Shown here: positions 5,206 to 8,116 of the stretch, piece by piece
Layout of the letters: every line of letters begins with the position of its first letter
Position numbering within the stretch: the first letter of the stretch is position 1
Assembly (NCBI GenBank): GCA_030601965.1
Contig: JAUWAR010000055.1
Span: forward strand, 1 to 8,116
Source of the DNA: a bacterium
GTDB lineage: Bacteria > Hydrothermota > UBA3073 > JACQXS01 > JAUWAR01
Length of the DNA: 8,116 nt
Reading direction: 5' to 3'
Notes under the pieces: generated by a model
Databases searched by the model: none
What the model was told of the DNA's origin: nothing
The model's input: the letters and a program-made list of their open reading frames with translations, nothing else
Made by a program: the position numbers and the translations under genes

Positions 5206-6446
5206 TCTATCTTTTTAAATATCATTGAGACTATTGTTATGTCAGAACCACCCATTGATACCATCAACCCATACGGACTGGCAGAATCCATTGCTATCTG
5301 GCAATCACTGGCTTTTCCTGTAAGCTGATGGACCAGATCAACAGCTTGTCTTACTCCTGATGCTCCTACAGGATGTCCATATCCTATAAGTCCTCCAGTA
5401 GTATTAGTAGGGATCTCTCCATCAATTTTCGTTTTACCTGCACTCACAAAATCTGCCCCTTCACCATATCCTGCGAAGCCAGTAGCTTCCATCATAAGCA
5501 ATCCAGCAATTGAAAAACAGTCATGCACCTCCAATACGCCAATGTCTTTTGGCGAAAGTCCTGCTCGCTCATAAGCTAAACTTGCTGCTTTCTGAGAAGC
5601 AACTAACTTTGTCAAATCTGGTTGTGGATTAGTAATGTCATCTTCACATTGCCCCCATGATACTACTTCTACTGCATCTTTTTTTTCTACTCCAAGTTTC
5701 TTGAGCCCCTCTTCTGATGCAAAAATGAGCGCACACCCTGCATCAGAGACCTTTGAACAATCATATACATTTATATGTTCACAAAATACCTTTGGATTAG
5801 GAGGCGTCATACCAGTCGCAAATAAATCACTGATTGAGTTATGATATTCTTGGGCTTTTGGATTTCTGCGTGCATTCTCAATTGCTTGAACATACCAATG
5901 TGCCATACCTTCTCTTACTTTCTCTTTACCAAACTTCTCAAAGCAGGCTCCAGCCCTGTCTGAAAATTGACCAGGAAAAAAGTGTGCATGGCCCTTTTTT
6001 CTATCTTTATACCAACCCGCACCTGCAAGATAATCTGCACCATAAACTGCCTTCACAGTTGTCTGAACCTCAAAACCTACTACAAGGACAGCATCAGCAA
6101 CATCTGCAAGTATAGTCTTACAAGCTACAGCAAGCCCAAGTCCTCCTGAATCACAGGCACCTTCGGTTCCTGTGGCTGGCTTATATCTAAACGAGGGATG
6201 AATCATTGGGAAAAATCCAGGTCGATTTCCCTGACGGTTATACCTTGCCATCATAAAGTTTGTCATAACTCCCTCATCAATAGCCTCAGGATTTTTTACT
6301 TGAGCAAGTGCACCTCGTCCTGCTTCTTTTATATAATGTTCAATCCCGGGTCTTGGCTCCTTGGGTTTAAATTCTTTTCTCCCCTGCCCAAGTGAGACCG
6401 TATTATAACCTGCTGTTGCATAAATAGGCTTTCTCAAAAAACTCAT
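5202..6446 (-). CDS. Thiolase, SCP2/SCP-x type (probable acetyl-CoA acyltransferase)
   Basis: A 414-residue thiolase-fold enzyme that would cleave 3-ketoacyl-CoA with CoA or run the reverse Claisen condensation. The nucleophilic Cys98 lies in GACDSGGLGLAVACKT. HDCF (308-311) is the SCP2-thiolase signature whose Cys310 replaces the C-terminal catalytic Cys of classical thiolases. His358 lies in GGLIGYGHPVGASG. The C-terminus has SMGGSD where classical enzymes have a Cys-containing loop, in keeping with this branch. I chose ATG 6446 because AAAGGAGGAGAG sits just upstream; an ATG at 6473 in the same frame would add nine residues (MSMCKKGGE) that read through this Shine-Dalgarno. The gene follows the dehydrogenase stop by 13 nt and overlaps birA by GTGA. 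Some SCP2-type thiolases work with DUF35 partners or have other acyl specificity, so the exact substrate is open. Confidence 0.88.
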   Translation of the reverse strand: MSFLRKPIYATAGYNTVSLGQGRKEFKPKEPRPGIEHYIKEAGRGALAQVKNPEAIDEGVMTNFMMARYNRQGNRPGFFPMIHPSFRYKPATGTEGACDSGGLGLAVACKTILADVADAVLVVGFEVQTTVKAVYGADYLAGAGWYKDRKKGHAHFFPGQFSDRAGACFEKFGKEKVREGMAHWYVQAIENARRNPKAQEYHNSISDLFATGMTPPNPKVFCEHINVYDCSKVSDAGCALIFASEEGLKKLGVEKKDAVEVVSWGQCEDDITNPQPDLTKLVASQKAASLAYERAGLSPKDIGVLEVHDCFSIAGLLMMEATGFAGYGEGADFVSAGKTKIDGEIPTNTTGGLIGYGHPVGASGVRQAVDLVHQLTGKASDCQIAMDSASPYGLMVSMGGSDITIVSMIFKKIE

Positions 6447-6458
6447 CTCTCCTCCTTT
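6447..6458 (-). promoter_or_regulatory. Strong Shine-Dalgarno deciding the thiolase start
   Basis: The minus strand reads AAAGGAGGAGAG immediately before the ATG at 6446. This is by far the best ribosome-binding site in the window and lies in the short gap after the dehydrogenase TAA (6462-6460). It argues against the upstream in-frame ATGs at 6473 and 6467. Confidence 0.8.
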
Positions 6459-6459
6459 C

Positions 6460-7779
6460 TTACACATACTCATTTATCGGCCCATAAACCCAATAAAATC
6501 CATTTGTTAACACACTATTCACATCCTCGTATGAGTTCGCAACACCCTCTTTAACTAAATCTTCACCTATCTTTTTAGTCTCTGCAAGATAAGATAGTGC
6601 CAATTCTGCTCCAAGAGTCTTTGTTCCTTTTAGACTTGCAAAATAATCTGAGAGTTTTTCTTCCTTAGTCGGTTCTGTAAGAAGTGCCTTCCAAGGCTTA
6701 AAGTTATCAGGAAGTGCACCGATTTTAGTATCTAAATCTTTATTAATAGGAACATACTCCTTTTTTTCTGCATCATATATTCCCACTGGTCTATTCTTCT
6801 CATATTTCAAAAAGCCATCTTTTTGTGAACCATCTGGCCTCTGCCCACCTAATACTTTTTGCTCAATCATTGAATTAACGAGGCTATGGCGCAGTGTTTC
6901 ATCACCAAGATGTTTTCTCATTACCTTTAAAATAGAATCAAAGACATCAATTCCAACATAGTCAATAAGTTGAAAAATACCCATTGGTCTGACAAGAAAA
7001 TCCTGACTTATGCGGTTCATAATATAGATAGCACCAGCAAGTGAATAGTTATCCTTTAGTCTTTCAATCTCATTGAGAGCATATAAACCATCTCTTGTAA
7101 AATGACCATTACCAATGAACCCAGCAACATCATTTGCAGGTACAAGTTTCTTGCGAAGCCTCTTGCCAAGTTCTAAAGCAATATCACTCAGTTCTTTCTG
7201 GATTGTCGTTGGTGTAATCACTTCTACAAGTTTCTGCACAATCGGTGGATTGTAAAAATGATACCCTATTATCCTGCCATCAAGTCCTGCCTCTTGGTCA
7301 AGAAAACCAATGGGTATAGAAGAAGTATTCGTAAGGAAAAAGGTTTCTTTTCCACACACTTCATCCAGAGATTTAAGTACCTTGATTTTAATATCTTCGT
7401 TTTCTGCGATTGCCTCAAAAATCAGCTTGGAGTTTTTAGCCATTCCCAGTTCTGTTCCACATCTTATAACACTAAAAGTGTCGTCAACAAAGGCATTTAT
7501 AATTTCAATATTTTCAACAAGGTCTTTTCTCTCCTCATACATCTCTCTTAAAAAAACAATAGATTTTTCAGCAACCCTGATTATCTGGGCTTTCATATAA
7601 CCAGACAGACCATCAAGTGCTTGCTCACTAATATCAATAAGATTTAACCTGTAAATCTTATCCTTGTTTTTTTTCTTAAGTTTTGCCATTTCCTGCGCTA
7701 TAAGCACAGCGATTCCACTACCCATTTTACCAGCAGCACCAATTACTGATACATTCTCAAATCTTTCATCAAGATTCAT
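6460..7779 (-). CDS. 3-hydroxyacyl-CoA dehydrogenase (3-hydroxybutyryl-CoA dehydrogenase family), long form
   Basis: NAD-dependent oxidation of (S)-3-hydroxyacyl-CoA to 3-ketoacyl-CoA, or the reverse. The N-terminal Rossmann domain has VIGAAGKMGSGIA (12-24). The catalytic set is visible: Ser in TNTSS (150-154), His174 in GYHFYNPP, Glu186 in KLVEVI, and Asn224 in DVAGFIGN. The C-terminal helical domain shows the family motif around RPMGIFQLIDYVGIDV (264-279). At 439 residues it is much longer than the 280-300 residue single-domain enzymes; the extra is in the C-terminal third and contains no second enzyme domain I recognise. The ATG at 7779 lies inside the hydratase 3' end (11-nt overlap), with GGGGG 5 nt upstream as ribosome-binding site. 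Its position between hydratase and thiolase supports consecutive beta-oxidation-type steps. Confidence 0.92.
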   Translation of the reverse strand: MNLDERFENVSVIGAAGKMGSGIAVLIAQEMAKLKKKNKDKIYRLNLIDISEQALDGLSGYMKAQIIRVAEKSIVFLREMYEERKDLVENIEIINAFVDDTFSVIRCGTELGMAKNSKLIFEAIAENEDIKIKVLKSLDEVCGKETFFLTNTSSIPIGFLDQEAGLDGRIIGYHFYNPPIVQKLVEVITPTTIQKELSDIALELGKRLRKKLVPANDVAGFIGNGHFTRDGLYALNEIERLKDNYSLAGAIYIMNRISQDFLVRPMGIFQLIDYVGIDVFDSILKVMRKHLGDETLRHSLVNSMIEQKVLGGQRPDGSQKDGFLKYEKNRPVGIYDAEKKEYVPINKDLDTKIGALPDNFKPWKALLTEPTKEEKLSDYFASLKGTKTLGAELALSYLAETKKIGEDLVKEGVANSYEDVNSVLTNGFYWVYGPINEYV

Positions 7780-8116
7780 AATTCCCCCAGTTTGGTTTGC
7801 GTTTTTCTAAAAATGCGTTTATTCCCTCTTTAACTTCCGTCGTTGAAAAACAGACCCCGAATGCCTCGCTTCCTTCCTCCCCTCTATTTATAACTGTCTT
7901 GGCAAGTTTAAGTGCAGTGGGTCCCATCCCCAACATCTTTGTTGCAAGTTTTTTCGCCTCATCCATAAGTTCCTCAGGAGCCACAACTTTATTTACAAGT
8001 CCAATCCTTAATGCCTCTTGAGCATCAATTGTATCTCCTGTAAATATGAGTTCTTTTGCTTTCCCAATTCCCAAAAGCCTTGCCATCCTCTGTGTTCCTG
8101 CCCATCCTGGAATAAT
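7769..8116 (-). CDS. Enoyl-CoA hydratase/isomerase (crotonase family), C-terminal part
   Basis: The last 115 residues of a crotonase-fold protein whose 5' end lies beyond the right edge. The frame is open to the edge and reads IIPGWAGTQRMARLLG, the crotonase signature that follows the second catalytic Glu; that Glu is just outside the window. AKELIFTGDTIDAQEALRIGLVNKVV and the C-terminal EGINAFLEKRKPNW are standard for the family (about 260 residues). The Met at 8086 is internal, not a start. The usual GGTQRL has Ala in place of one Gly, common among homologues. The family includes hydratases, isomerases and others, but the adjacent dehydrogenase and thiolase favour hydration of a 2-enoyl-CoA such as crotonyl-CoA. 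The stop overlaps the dehydrogenase start by 11 nt. Confidence 0.93.
   Translation of the reverse strand: MIPGWAGTQRMARLLGIGKAKELIFTGDTIDAQEALRIGLVNKVVAPEELMDEAKKLATKMLGMGPTALKLAKTVINRGEEGSEAFGVCFSTTEVKEGINAFLEKRKPNWGNYES

Noticed and set aside
6447..6473. Thiolase start at ATG 6473.
   Set aside because: The extra nine residues are encoded by the strong Shine-Dalgarno of the ATG at 6446 and do not resemble a thiolase N-terminus.

Overview
The window is AT-rich and densely packed. Every gene I can support lies on the minus strand, so transcription runs from high to low coordinates. The content (CoA-thioester chemistry, HdrBC-type iron-sulfur proteins, an iron-dependent alcohol dehydrogenase) suggests a strictly anaerobic, probably uncultured bacterium. 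A TTGACA-N17-TATTTT promoter and Shine-Dalgarno sites favour Bacteria over Archaea. Short period-7 repeats and palindromic insertions between genes recall candidate-phylum genomes, but the sequence alone does not fix the lineage.

Layout in transcription order. Block 1 (8116 to 3953): the 3' end of an enoyl-CoA hydratase, a long 3-hydroxyacyl-CoA dehydrogenase, an SCP2-type thiolase, a biotin-protein ligase without a DNA-binding domain (birA) and a cob(I)alamin adenosyltransferase (cobO). These genes overlap or sit within 13 nt of each other, with GTGA and ATGA stop/start overlaps, so they look like one operon. A 112-bp gap follows and carries the one convincing promoter. Block 2 (3840 to 1): hdrC, hdrB, sucC, sucD and the 5' part of an iron-containing alcohol dehydrogenase, also closely spaced and probably co-transcribed.

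How the genes may work together. The hydratase, dehydrogenase and thiolase give three consecutive steps of beta-oxidation, or of its reverse, C4-forming direction. SucCD interconverts succinyl-CoA and succinate with nucleotide phosphorylation. HdrC plus HdrB form a [4Fe-4S]/CCG-domain electron-transfer unit. Its coupling to sucC by an ATGA overlap suggests, as inference, a link to thiol- or quinol-dependent succinate/fumarate redox chemistry. BirA and CobO would supply biotinylated carboxylases or decarboxylases and adenosylcobalamin enzymes, which fits a methylmalonyl-CoA route to or from succinyl-CoA, but none of those enzymes is in the window.

The most striking non-gene structures are these. 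(i) A 53-bp element fills most of the sucC-sucD spacer and reads as a gap-free four-way junction, or cloverleaf: a 7-bp outer stem closing three adjacent 5-bp hairpins. (ii) A small palindrome is flanked on each side by two TCGGATT heptamers and is inserted in frame in the 5' end of cobO; another TCGGATT lies just past the cobO stop. (iii) A heptanucleotide array lies between hdrC and hdrB. I found no RNA genes, CRISPR arrays, transposases or convincing intrinsic terminators.
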